DNA of 37,505 bases from Pseudomonadota bacterium (GTDB taxonomy: Bacteria > Desulfobacterota > Desulfovibrionia > Desulfovibrionales > Desulfovibrionaceae). The notes under the pieces are model-generated. The model did no database searches. It was not told the origin of the DNA and was given only the letters and a program-made list of their open reading frames with translations. The first letter of the stretch is position 1, and every line of letters begins with the position of its first letter. Positions 23,679 through 35,770 of the stretch are shown here, one piece after another. The DNA lies in NCBI GenBank assembly GCA_023433925.1, contig JAEYTO010000099.1, positions 1 to 37,505 on the forward strand, in the 5' to 3' direction. Made by a program: the position numbers and the translations under genes.

Positions 23679-24464
23679 TCAGGACATGAGCATGTCGGCC
23701 ATGGAATAGAGCGTTCCCGGCCTCTGCCCCGCGAGCCACTTGGCGGCCCGCAGCGCGCCCAGGGCCAAGGTATCGCGCGAGTGCGCGCGGTGGGTCACCT
23801 CGATGCGCTCGCCCGGCCCGAAGAAATAGATCGTGTGATCGCCCACCACGTCGCCGCCACGCAGGGTCTGCACGCCAAGCTCGTCGCGCGGCCGCTCGCC
23901 GATAATGCCTTCGCGGCAGAAACGCCCCTTCTCGACGAGATCCCAGCCCCGCGCGCCGGCGAGGCACTCGGCCAGCTTGAGCGCCGTGCCGCTGGGCGCG
24001 TCCTTCTTCTTGTTGTGGTGGATTTCCATGACCTCCAGATCGTAGGCCGGGCCGAGCTTCCTGACCAGCTCGGGCAGCACGGCCAGGAGCACGTTCACGC
24101 CCACGCTCATGTTCGGGGCCCAAAACAAGGGGACCTGCTTGGCCGAGGTCCGCAATTCGTCGATCTGCGCGGGCGTGAAGCCCGTGGTGCCGATGACCGC
24201 GGGCGAGCCGGTCTCGACGGCCAGCCGGGCCGTGGCCAGGCTCGCCTCGGGCGTCGTGAAGTCGATGACCACCGCGCCCTTGGCCTGGGGCCAGACCTCG
24301 GCCAGGCTCCTGCCAAAGGGGCAGCCAAGACCCTCAAGTCCTTGGGCCCTGGACGAGGGCTCAACCACGCCGGCCAGGGCAAGCTCCGTGTCGGCCTGGA
24401 CCAGACGCACCAGGGTGGCTCCCATGCGGCCTCCAGCGCCATTGATAATCACCGGGGTCTGCAT
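23679..24464 (-). CDS. dapB: 4-hydroxy-tetrahydrodipicolinate reductase
   Basis: DapB reduces the dihydrodipicolinate precursor on the lysine/meso-diaminopimelate route, using NAD(P)H. The 261-aa protein has the nucleotide motif INGAGGRMGATLVR, the DFTTPEASLA segment, GTTGFTPAQ, the catalytic HH pair (149-150) in EIHHNKKKDAPSGTA, and GDHTIYFFGPGE near the end. The ATG at 24464 has GGAGGAGA upstream. It follows ligA by 23 bp and converges with the hybrid kinase across 52 bp, where I see no clear terminator. Confidence 0.96.
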   Translation of the reverse strand: MQTPVIINGAGGRMGATLVRLVQADTELALAGVVEPSSRAQGLEGLGCPFGRSLAEVWPQAKGAVVIDFTTPEASLATARLAVETGSPAVIGTTGFTPAQIDELRTSAKQVPLFWAPNMSVGVNVLLAVLPELVRKLGPAYDLEVMEIHHNKKKDAPSGTALKLAECLAGARGWDLVEKGRFCREGIIGERPRDELGVQTLRGGDVVGDHTIYFFGPGERIEVTHRAHSRDTLALGALRAAKWLAGQRPGTLYSMADMLMS

Positions 24465-24487
24465 CGCGTTCTCCTCCGAAAGATGAT

Positions 24488-26887
24488 TTAGTCCGTCTTC
24501 TCGCCAGCCCCGACGAGACGCATGAACTCCTCGAAGCCGATGACCGTCAGCCCGAGGGCGTTGGCCCTGTCGAGCTTGCTGCCGGGACTTTCCCCTGCGA
24601 CCACGTAGTCCACGTTCTTGGAGACCGACTTGGCGGCCACGCCGCCTGCCTTGGCCACCAGCGCCTCGGCCTCGGAGCGGCCCATGCCGGACAGGCCGCC
24701 CGTGAACAGCACACGCTTGCCGGACAGCGGCAATCCAGCCGTGGGCTCCTGGGTCCCTGATGCGGCCACGGGCCACAGGCCGATCTCCTTGAACCTGGCC
24801 AGGAGCCGACGGTTGGCTTCGTTCTCGAAAAACTCGACGATGGCGCCGGCGATGGCGTCGCTGATGCCGGGCAGCGCGTCCAGCTCCGCCGCCGTGGCCG
24901 TGGCCAGGGCATCCAGGTCGCCGAAGCGCGAGGCCAGCAGCCGGGAGGTCTCCTCGCCCACGTGCGGGATGCCCAGGGCGGCGATCAGGCGTGGCAGCGT
25001 GGCGTTCTCCCTGGCCCGGCGGACGGATTCCACGACGTTGGAGGCTGACTTGTCGCCCATGCGTTCAAGGGTCAGCAGGTCGGTCTTCCTGAGCGTGAAG
25101 AGATCGGCCGGGGATTTGATCATGCCCTTGTCGATGAGTATCTCCACCCACTTGCGGCCGAGGCCCTCGATGTCCAGGCCCGCCTTGGACACGAAATGGA
25201 TGATGCTCTGGCGCACGACCGCCGGGCAGGTGATGTTCACGCACTTCCAGATGCGCCGCTCCTCCGAGGCCAGCACGACCTCGGTGCGGCAAACTGGGCA
25301 GATCGAGGGAAAAATGAACTCCCGCTCGCCGCCGGCGCGCTTCTCGGTCAGCGGACGCACGACCTCGGGGATGACGTCGCCGGCGCGCTGGATGAGCACC
25401 CGGTCGCCCAGGAGCAGGCCCTTCTCGCGGATGTAGCTCTCGTTGTGCAGGCTGGCGCTCGACACGGTCACGCCGCCCACGCTCACGGGCTCGAGATCGG
25501 CCACGGGCGTGAGCACGCCCGTGCGGCCCACCTGGATGCGGATGTCGCGCAGGAGCGTCTCGGCCTGAAAGGCCGGGAACTTGAGCGCCAGGGCCCAGCG
25601 CGGGGCCTTGGCCGTGAAGCCCAGGAAGCGTTGCAGCTCCAGGCTGTTGAGCTTGGCCACCAGGCCGTCGATCTCGAAGGGCAGCGCCTCGCGGCCGGCT
25701 TGCAGCCGCTCGAAGCTGGCGGCAACCTCGTCTGGATGGCCGCACAGCCTGGCTTCGGGCGGAATGGAGAAGCCGAGCCTGGCCAGGCCCGCGATGATCT
25801 CGTCCTGTCCCTGCCAGCCCGGCGCGCCGTTCCAGTCCACCAGGCCGATGCCGTAGGCGAAGAAGCGCAGGGGCCGCGCCGCGGTGATGCCCGGATCGAG
25901 CTGGCGCACGGAGCCGGCTGCGGCGTTGCGCGGGTTGGCGAAGACCTTCTCGCCGCGCTCGGCCTGGCGCTCGTTGAGGGCGTGGAAGTCGGCCTTGCGC
26001 ATGACCACCTCGCCGCGCGCCTCCAGGTAGCGCGGAACGTCGCCGCCGTCGTGGAGCACGAGCGGGAGATTCCTGACCGTGCGCATGTTGCGCGTCACGT
26101 CCTCGCCGGTCTCCCCGTCGCCGCGCGTGGCCGCGCGCACGAGTCGGCCGTGCTCGTAGATGACCTCCACGGCCAGGCCGTCCAGCTTGGGATCGATCCA
26201 GAACGCGCCAAGCAAAGTCGCCAGGTTCTCCCAAGTAGAGGAGGAAAGTTCGCTCAGGGCGCGCACGGGCGCGAGCAGGTGCAGGGCTCCGGCCGACTCG
26301 GCGGCATTGGCCACGGCCTTTTCCACCAGCACGCGGAAGGCGCCAAAATTGCCATTCCCAAGTGATGGGGAGTCAGGGAGCGCCGTTTCTTGGCCGGTAA
26401 GCGTTTGAGGAAGGGCAGCGCCCTCTCTCAAGTCAACGGCAGACACCTTCAGCAGTCCACGCAGCCCTTCCTTGACCGTGCGGCGCAGGGCATCGCGGCC
26501 ACGACTGTCGAGCCGGCCGTCCGCGCGCGCCTGGCTCTCGGCCTCCAGCCTGGCCAGAAGCTGGTCTTCGAAATGGCTCCCCACCCGGACCACGAACTCG
26601 CGCCAGCCTTCCAGGTCCATGGCGTTGTCCAGGCTGTACATGCGCAGTCCGTGCCGGTACTGGGCGAAACCCTCGGCCGGGGCCGCGCCCACGCGCTGGG
26701 TGGGGGACGAAGGATCGAAGAGGTCGGGGTGCGCGTTCTCCAGTTCCGTAAGCTCGCGCAGCATGCGGTCGTACTCGGCGTCGGAGATGACCGGAGCGTC
26801 GAGCACGTAATAGCGGTAATTGTGGTAATGCAGCTCCTTGCGCAGCCGCTCCACACGCTGGCGGATATCCTCTGGAATCGCTGCCAT
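24488..26887 (-). CDS. ligA: NAD-dependent DNA ligase with an extra N-terminal insertion
   Basis: LigA seals nicks in replication and repair using NAD. The 799-aa protein has the Ia domain (YHNYRYYVLD, SDAEYD, SPTQRVG), adenylation with K234 in DPKLDGLAVEVIYE, an OB fold, a zinc finger (C530, C533, C549, C554), helix-hairpin-helix repeats and a BRCT domain (about 719-799). Family members are mostly about 670 aa. Here roughly 120 extra residues (about 100-225) sit between SLDNAMDLEGW and the nucleotidyl lysine. Part of that insert is encoded by an imperfect palindrome (26405-26431). Catalytic motifs are intact, so the enzyme is probably active. Gene order is uvrB-ligA-dapB. Confidence 0.95.
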   Translation of the reverse strand: MAAIPEDIRQRVERLRKELHYHNYRYYVLDAPVISDAEYDRMLRELTELENAHPDLFDPSSPTQRVGAAPAEGFAQYRHGLRMYSLDNAMDLEGWREFVVRVGSHFEDQLLARLEAESQARADGRLDSRGRDALRRTVKEGLRGLLKVSAVDLREGAALPQTLTGQETALPDSPSLGNGNFGAFRVLVEKAVANAAESAGALHLLAPVRALSELSSSTWENLATLLGAFWIDPKLDGLAVEVIYEHGRLVRAATRGDGETGEDVTRNMRTVRNLPLVLHDGGDVPRYLEARGEVVMRKADFHALNERQAERGEKVFANPRNAAAGSVRQLDPGITAARPLRFFAYGIGLVDWNGAPGWQGQDEIIAGLARLGFSIPPEARLCGHPDEVAASFERLQAGREALPFEIDGLVAKLNSLELQRFLGFTAKAPRWALALKFPAFQAETLLRDIRIQVGRTGVLTPVADLEPVSVGGVTVSSASLHNESYIREKGLLLGDRVLIQRAGDVIPEVVRPLTEKRAGGEREFIFPSICPVCRTEVVLASEERRIWKCVNITCPAVVRQSIIHFVSKAGLDIEGLGRKWVEILIDKGMIKSPADLFTLRKTDLLTLERMGDKSASNVVESVRRARENATLPRLIAALGIPHVGEETSRLLASRFGDLDALATATAAELDALPGISDAIAGAIVEFFENEANRRLLARFKEIGLWPVAASGTQEPTAGLPLSGKRVLFTGGLSGMGRSEAEALVAKAGGVAAKSVSKNVDYVVAGESPGSKLDRANALGLTVIGFEEFMRLVGAGEKTD
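26405..26431. repeat. Imperfect palindrome inside the ligA insertion
   Basis: Arms TTGAGGAAGGGC (26405-26416) and GCCCTCTCTCAA (26420-26431) pair at 10 of 12 positions with a 3-nt loop. It encodes LREGAALPQ of LigA. It shares the core TGAGAGAGGGC with the intergenic palindrome at 15467-15514. Confidence 0.6.
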
Positions 26888-26982
26888 GCCTGCCGCCTAG
26901 CTGGTCGCGGCCGCCGCGCGGCCGTCGCGGATGTCCCGGAACCGCAGCGCCATGATGCGCCCGCGTGCGCTCACAAATCCGC

Positions 26983-28986
<2,004 letters not shown>

Positions 28987-29022
28987 ATGGTGCACGTTCG
29001 GGCTAAGCCCGGTTGAGCATCG

Positions 29023-29041
29023 CCCTTCCCTGCGGGAAGGG
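29023..29041. repeat. Hairpin in the uvrB divergent region
   Basis: CCCTTCCC/GGGAAGGG, an 8-bp perfect stem with a TGC loop, lies between uvrB and the + strand gene at 29054. A smaller stem CGGGC/GCCCG precedes it at 28999-29011. For the + strand gene the AAGGG of the right arm is the only purine-rich ribosome-site candidate. Confidence 0.55.
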
Positions 29042-29053
29042 AATGCCTTATGG

Positions 29054-29617
29054 ATGAAACAAGGCCCGCAAGTGTACGCACAGCGGACTCCACTGACAAT
29101 CGCCCAGTATGCGGAGCAGTGCATGGACGTGACGCTCATCCCGCCCGACACCGAGCTTCCGGTGGAACGGGCCTTCTCCCTGTCCATGACCGTGCGGACC
29201 TTCAAGGGCCGCCGTGATGTCGAGATACATCTCTTCCGACACGCCTGGGACTCCGCCGAGGAGCAGGCCTATGACTGGGACCGGCTCATCGGCCCGCCCC
29301 TTTCGCCCGATGCTTCGAACGACCCGGCCGGAAGCCGCCTTGTGCTCCTGGAGTCCTTCACGCGCGCGGAGCGCGACAGCATCGTCGCCTTCCTCGCGAA
29401 GCAGTACTCCGACAGGTTGGAGGCCATTTTCTCCCGCCCGCTGACCTTCCCCATCCCGGCGGGGCTCACCGGGCTTTCTCAGGTCCGGGCCGGCAAGAAC
29501 ATCGGACTGGTCGACTTTTCCCGCATACGCAGCTACACCCTGCCCATCCCGCTTCGCGGGCTGTACGACCTGAACCAGCACAAACCGATCATCGCCACGG
29601 CCGAGATAAATCCGTGA
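29054..29617 (+). CDS. Protein of unknown function, coupled to a glycosyltransferase
   Basis: I do not recognise this 187-aa protein. It has no signal peptide or membrane segment. The middle is mixed charged (KGRRDVEIHLFRHAWDSAEE) and the C terminus is more hydrophobic (PAGLTGLSQVRAGKNIGLVD, then YTLPIPLRGLYDL). The ATG at 29054 lies 13 bp after AAGGG, a rather long spacing; a downstream ATG at 29126 is possible. A candidate promoter (CTGACA, 17 bp, CATATG) lies at 28961-28989 over the uvrB start. Its stop overlaps the start of the next gene as GTGA, so it is translationally coupled to a GT9 enzyme and may act in the same surface-glycan step. Confidence 0.7.
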   Translation: MKQGPQVYAQRTPLTIAQYAEQCMDVTLIPPDTELPVERAFSLSMTVRTFKGRRDVEIHLFRHAWDSAEEQAYDWDRLIGPPLSPDASNDPAGSRLVLLESFTRAERDSIVAFLAKQYSDRLEAIFSRPLTFPIPAGLTGLSQVRAGKNIGLVDFSRIRSYTLPIPLRGLYDLNQHKPIIATAEINP

Positions 29618-30663
29618 AACAATCCAGCCTCATCGGCAGGCGCTTCCGCAAGATCCTGGTCTGCCAGCAGCGCCAGATAGGCGACGTGCTCCTGGCCACG
29701 CCGGCCCTGTGCCTGCTCAGACAGGCCCAGCCCCAGGCCGAAATCCACTTCCTCACCGAGAGGAAGTGCGCCCCGGTGCTGGAGAACAACCCGGACATCG
29801 ACACGATCTGGGAGTTGGACAAGAAGAAGCTCGGCACCATGGCCAAACAGCTCGCCTTCTACCGCCATGTGGCCAGCCAGGGCTTCGACCTGGTGATCGA
29901 CTTCCAGCAGCTCCCGCGCCTGCAACTCGTGACGCTCTTCTCGCGCGCTCCCGTGCGCCTGAGCTATACCCCGCCCTGGTATCGCCGCCTCCTGTACACC
30001 CACTGGGCCGACATGCAGCCGGGCTACGCCGCCCAGACCAAGGCGAGCATCCTGCGGCCCCTGGGCATCGAATGGCGCGGGGAGAAGCCGCGCCTCTATT
30101 TGACCGCCGACGAGGAGCGCTGGGCTCAAGGCTGGCTGCGCGAGCAGGGCCTACGGGAAGGCGAGATCCTCGTGACCGTCGATCCGTCGCACCGTCGCCT
30201 GACTCGCCTCTGGCCCGCCGAGCACTTCGCCCGGCTCGTGGACCTGGCCGCCGAGCGCGACAAGCGGCTGCGCTTTCTGCTCCTGTTCGGTCCGGGCGAA
30301 GAGCCCGTGGTCCGGGAACTGGCCTCCCGCGTGCGGTGCAAGGAGGCCCTGCTGCCCACCCCAGGCATGCTCAGCCTGCGCGAGATGGCCGCGGTCATGC
30401 GCCTGGCCAGGCTGCACGTGGGCAACTGCTCCGCCCCGCGCCACTTCGCCACGGCCGTGGATACGCCGACGCTGGTCATCCACGGCTCCACGGGCGGCGA
30501 ATGGCGCTATCCATCGCCCGAGCACCGCATGGTGTCCCTGGATCTGCCCTGCCAGCCGTGCAACAAGAACACCTGCCCTCCAGGCACGCGGCAGTGCCTC
30601 ATGGAGCTTGCGGCCGAGCAGGTCCTGCCGGACTTCATCGAGCTGTTGGAACGGAAATCCTGA
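29614..30663 (+). CDS. GT9 family glycosyltransferase (heptosyltransferase-like)
   Basis: A 349-aa glycosyltransferase of the ADP-heptose:LPS heptosyltransferase fold. It has the N-terminal ILVCQQRQIGDVLLATPALCLLR block, DLVIDFQQLPRLQLVT, VDPSHRRLTRLWPAEHFARL and the C-terminal donor-site region LHVGNCSAPRHFATAVDTPTLVIHGSTGG. The usual aspartate of the late nucleotide-sugar motif (GNDSGP) reads GNCSAP here, a change at a functional site. A Cys-rich tail (CQPCNKNTCPPGTRQC) is typical of many GT9 members. It probably adds a heptose or other sugar to lipopolysaccharide core at the inner membrane. The GTG start overlaps the previous stop. Confidence 0.85.
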   Translation: MKQSSLIGRRFRKILVCQQRQIGDVLLATPALCLLRQAQPQAEIHFLTERKCAPVLENNPDIDTIWELDKKKLGTMAKQLAFYRHVASQGFDLVIDFQQLPRLQLVTLFSRAPVRLSYTPPWYRRLLYTHWADMQPGYAAQTKASILRPLGIEWRGEKPRLYLTADEERWAQGWLREQGLREGEILVTVDPSHRRLTRLWPAEHFARLVDLAAERDKRLRFLLLFGPGEEPVVRELASRVRCKEALLPTPGMLSLREMAAVMRLARLHVGNCSAPRHFATAVDTPTLVIHGSTGGEWRYPSPEHRMVSLDLPCQPCNKNTCPPGTRQCLMELAAEQVLPDFIELLERKS

Positions 30664-30705
30664 TCCGGAAAGGTCCGCCGAATCGAAGGCGTGAACCCCT
30701 GACGA

Positions 30706-31416
30706 CTACCATTCCAGGCTGGCGCGGAATCCTGGAGGCATCTCCCAACAGCCCTTGCGCGTGGGGTGCTGGATGGCTGCCCGCAGACGAGCCAGGAACT
30801 CGCGCCTGCCGACTTCCCGCGCGCCGAACTTGAGCATATGCGGGGTGACCTGCTGGCAGTCCACGAAATGGAACCCCCACGCCTCCAGGAGCCGAACGAA
30901 GGTGGCGAAGGCCACCTTGGACGCGTTGGGAACGTGATAGAACATGGATTCGCCGAAAAAGGCCCGGCCCAGGGACACGCCGTAGAGCCCGCCCACGAGT
31001 CTGCCGCCCTCCCAGACCTCGACGCTGTGCGCTAGGCCGGACTCGTACAGGTCCATATAGGCCTCGATCATCTCCGACACGAGCCAGGTGCCCTCGCCCT
31101 GGGGCCGCTTGGTCTTGGCGCAGGCCGCGATGACCCGCTCGAAAGCCGTGTCCAGGGTGATCTCGAAGGGCTGATGGCGCAGTATCTTGCGCAGGCTGCG
31201 CGCGATGTGGATATTCGCCGGCTCGATGATGGGCCGCGGGTCCGGCGACCACCAGAGGATGGGCGTGGTGGAGCTGTACCAGGGAAAGATGCCGTGGGCG
31301 TAGGCCGAGACGAGCCGCTCACGGGAAAGATCCCCGCCGACCGCGAGCAGCCCGTCGGGATCGGCGAAGGCTGGATCGGGGAAGGTGAGTTGTTCGCCGA
31401 GAATGAAGACGGACAT
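30706..31416 (-). CDS. aat: Leucyl/phenylalanyl-tRNA-protein transferase
   Basis: Aat adds Leu or Phe from aminoacyl-tRNA to N-terminal Lys or Arg of proteins, creating a bacterial N-degron read by ClpS. The 236-aa protein has FPDPAFADPDGLLAVGGDLS, AYAHGIFPWYSSTTPILWWSPDPR, GTWLVSEMIEAYMDLYESGLAHSVE, GRAFFGESMFYHVPNASKVA and DCQQVTPHM, all conserved family blocks. The ATG at 31416 follows GGGGAGC. It lies 34 bp after clpA in the same direction. The clpS-clpA-aat order places degron writer, reader and unfoldase together. Confidence 0.96.
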   Translation of the reverse strand: MSVFILGEQLTFPDPAFADPDGLLAVGGDLSRERLVSAYAHGIFPWYSSTTPILWWSPDPRPIIEPANIHIARSLRKILRHQPFEITLDTAFERVIAACAKTKRPQGEGTWLVSEMIEAYMDLYESGLAHSVEVWEGGRLVGGLYGVSLGRAFFGESMFYHVPNASKVAFATFVRLLEAWGFHFVDCQQVTPHMLKFGAREVGRREFLARLRAAIQHPTRKGCWEMPPGFRASLEW

Positions 31417-31450
31417 GCTCCCCACGACCTGTTGAAGGTGAGGGGCAGGC

Positions 31451-33760
<2,310 letters not shown>

Positions 33761-34075
33761 TTAAACCTCTTCCATCGTACATTTGAGGGGATACCCCTCT
33801 TTGCGGGCCATCTTGTGGACCAAGGCGACCTTGGTCTCGGCGATCTCGGTCGTATAGACGCCGCACACGCCGATGCCCTTCTCGTGCACCATGAGCATGA
33901 TGTGCGTCGCCTCGGCCTCGTTCTTGTTGAAGATGACCTTGAGCACGAAGACGACGAACTCCATGGTGGTGTAATCATCGTTGTGCAACAGTACCTTGTA
34001 CCGACGGGGTTCGCGGACCTCGTCCTTAAGGTGCGTCTCGAACTCGACGTTTTCCCGGGGAAAGGGTTTAGCCAT
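33761..34075 (-). CDS. clpS: ClpS, N-degron adaptor of ClpAP
   Basis: ClpS binds N-terminal Leu, Phe, Tyr and Trp and hands the protein to ClpA. The 104-aa length is normal. The substrate pocket is visible: YKVLLHNDDYTTMEFVVFVL with the DD pair, and the histidine in VHEKGIGVCGVY. The N-terminal extension (1-25) is polar. The start is an ATG at 34075. The gap 34076-34265 toward the next gene upstream probably holds the promoter, but I find no clear -35/-10 pair. clpA follows without spacer. Confidence 0.95.
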   Translation of the reverse strand: MAKPFPRENVEFETHLKDEVREPRRYKVLLHNDDYTTMEFVVFVLKVIFNKNEAEATHIMLMVHEKGIGVCGVYTTEIAETKVALVHKMARKEGYPLKCTMEEV

Positions 34076-34265
34076 TGATTACGCCGGTCTGGTTGAACGT
34101 TTTCAGCTAACTAGGGCAATCTAAGTCTCCGCCACCCGCCTGTCGAGTGGGGGAGTGCGTTTCCCCGCGGCTTTCGAGGCAATACCGTTTATACCCTTCC
34201 CGGCGTGGCCGGTAAAGAGCCAAGCCTCTCATGCCGCGAGCTCGCCCTCGGGAGCAAAAGAATCC

Positions 34266-34865
34266 TTATATTCTCATGGATGCCGCCAGGCGCTCCGCTT
34301 CTCCCTCCGGGAAGATGAAGCTGTCCTGGGGCGGAAGGCCCGCGGCTTTTCGATGGCGCTGATTGAGCTCATGGTAATTCTCGGCGCAGGCCTGGCCCGG
34401 ATCAAGGCCCAGCTCATCCGCCAAGCGCAGTATTTCGGCCTCGTCGGCCTCGATCTCCACGAACTCGCCGAAGGGCAGCAGGTCCAGGCAGACGACGGCC
34501 CCGCTCAGCCGCCACTTCTCGCGCACCTTTTCGTAGGCCAGGATGGGCTTGAAGCCCAAGCCCTTCAAGATTTCCAGCATGGCCCGGAAGTCGGCCACCT
34601 CGGTCTCGTGCTCCTCAAGGACCTTGGCCAGCCCGGCGCCGCCGTGCTGGCCGGCGGGCGGCCGCTTATAGGTCAACACGCAACGTCCAGCGACCTGGCG
34701 CAGCCGCAGGAGCATGGCCCGGCTACGCAGGGAGGAACCGGCGTCGTCCAGGACGACGTTGCGCTCGAAGGCGCGGCCCAGCGGGTCCGCGCCCAGGCGC
34801 CGCAAGCGTTCGCGGACCCTGGCGAAGTCGGGCTTGCAGAATTTGAGTTCCGTCTCTAGAGCCAT
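34266..34865 (-). CDS. CYTH domain protein (class IV adenylate cyclase-like)
   Basis: A 199-aa protein of the CYTH superfamily. The signature ExExK is at the N terminus (METELKF-type: ALETELKF). Further basic and acidic strands of the tunnel fold follow: DDAGSSLRSRAMLLRLRQ, CVLTYKRP, KVREKWRL, VVCLDLLPFGEFVEIEAD. CYTH enzymes cleave triphosphates (thiamine triphosphate, tripolyphosphate) or make cAMP; motifs alone do not say which. The ATG at 34865 is chosen over a TTG at 34886, as the family begins right at the ExExK block. It is 190 bp upstream of clpS, same strand. Confidence 0.82.
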   Translation of the reverse strand: MALETELKFCKPDFARVRERLRRLGADPLGRAFERNVVLDDAGSSLRSRAMLLRLRQVAGRCVLTYKRPPAGQHGGAGLAKVLEEHETEVADFRAMLEILKGLGFKPILAYEKVREKWRLSGAVVCLDLLPFGEFVEIEADEAEILRLADELGLDPGQACAENYHELNQRHRKAAGLPPQDSFIFPEGEAERLAASMRI

Positions 34866-34951
34866 GTGAGCTATGCGGCTGTCCAAGTCGTGCGAAGAGT
34901 TTTGATCTTGGCTACATGCTAGCCACTGGCATGCGAAAAGACAAGGAGGTC

Positions 34952-35332
34952 ATGGTGCACAAGCTGGCCCTGATCGCCATGGCCGGGGCAGCCGGGACCC
35001 TGGCCCGCTATGGCCTGGCCCAGGCCGTGCAGCGCCTGTCCGGACCTGGCTTTCCCACGGGCACCTTCGCGGTGAACATCCTGGGCAGCCTCCTGTTCGG
35101 GCTGGTCTGGACCTTGTTCGAGGACAGGCTGCCCATGGGCAGCGAGGCGCGCATGGTCCTCCTGACCGGTTTCATGGGCGCGTTCACCACCTTCTCGACC
35201 TTCATGTTCGAGACTTCGACCCTTCTCAGGCACGGGCAATGGGCGTACGCCTTGTTCAACGTCGGAGGGCAGACGGCCCTCGGACTGCTGGCCCTGGCCT
35301 CGGGCATGGCCCTGGCCAAGCTTCGCTTCTAG
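34952..35332 (+). CDS. fluC: Fluoride channel FluC (CrcB)
   Basis: FluC is a dual-topology membrane channel that lets fluoride out of the cell. The 126-aa protein has four hydrophobic helices. Conserved parts are GAAGTLARYGLAQ, FPTGTFAVNILGSLLFG and TGFMGAFTTFSTFMFE, including the asparagine and Phe-box residues that line the pore. AAGGAGG ends only 2 bp before this ATG; a GTG at 34955 would have better spacing, so the start may shift by one codon. I saw no fluoride riboswitch consensus upstream. A DUF190 gene follows 30 bp later. Confidence 0.93.
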   Translation: MVHKLALIAMAGAAGTLARYGLAQAVQRLSGPGFPTGTFAVNILGSLLFGLVWTLFEDRLPMGSEARMVLLTGFMGAFTTFSTFMFETSTLLRHGQWAYALFNVGGQTALGLLALASGMALAKLRF

Positions 35333-35362
35333 CGCGCCAGCCATGCGGCAAGGAGTGGTGAA

Positions 35363-35719
35363 ATGAAGCTGCCTCAGCAAGCCACGAGGCTATGCGTCTA
35401 CATCGGCGAGGACGACCGGCTGCATGGCCGGCCCCTGTTCGAGGCCATCGTCGAGGAGGCTCGCAGGCAGGGCCTGGCCGGGGCCACCGTGCTCCGGGGA
35501 GTGTCCGGCTTCGGCGCCAACAGCCGCATCAAGACCTCCAAGATCCTCATGCTTTCCGAGGACCTGCCGCTCCTGGTGGAGATCGTGGACGCCCCGGACA
35601 AGATCGAGCGCTTTCTGCCCTTCGTGGACGAGGTGCTCGGCGAAGGGCTGGTGACCATGGAGCCGGTGACGGTGCTCTTTTATCGCCACGCGGATCGGCC
35701 GGGCAAAGGGCGCGGCTAG
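35363..35719 (+). CDS. DUF190 family protein (fluoride-locus partner)
   Basis: A 118-aa soluble protein of the DUF190 family. It shows LCVYIGEDDRLHGRPLFEAIVEEARRQGLAGATV, GVSGFGANSRIKT and DLPLLVEIVDAPDKIERFLP. The fold is PII/GlnB-like by family knowledge. DUF190 genes very often accompany fluC/crcB, as here (30 bp after fluC). It is therefore probably part of fluoride resistance, with the exact role unknown. An AAGGAG site lies before the ATG. Confidence 0.9.
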   Translation: MKLPQQATRLCVYIGEDDRLHGRPLFEAIVEEARRQGLAGATVLRGVSGFGANSRIKTSKILMLSEDLPLLVEIVDAPDKIERFLPFVDEVLGEGLVTMEPVTVLFYRHADRPGKGRG

Positions 35720-35745
35720 AGCGATCTGCACATTACATGCGGGTT

Positions 35746-35766
35746 CCAAGGGCCCGTGGCCCTTGG
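35746..35766 (+). terminator. Hairpin after the fluC-DUF190 unit
   Basis: A perfect 9-bp stem CCAAGGGCC/GGCCCTTGG has a CGT loop, 26 bp after the DUF190 stop and 5 bp before the IS3 end. No T tract follows, so it is a possible rather than a clear terminator. Confidence 0.5.
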
Positions 35767-35770
35767 CGAG

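Noticed and set aside
28987..29053. LexA operator before uvrB
   Set aside because: No CTGT-N8-ACAG or GTTC-type box with proper spacing; only simple hairpins are seen.
34866..34951. Fluoride riboswitch before fluC
   Set aside because: The conserved GG-GAUGG start and pseudoknot parts are not visible.
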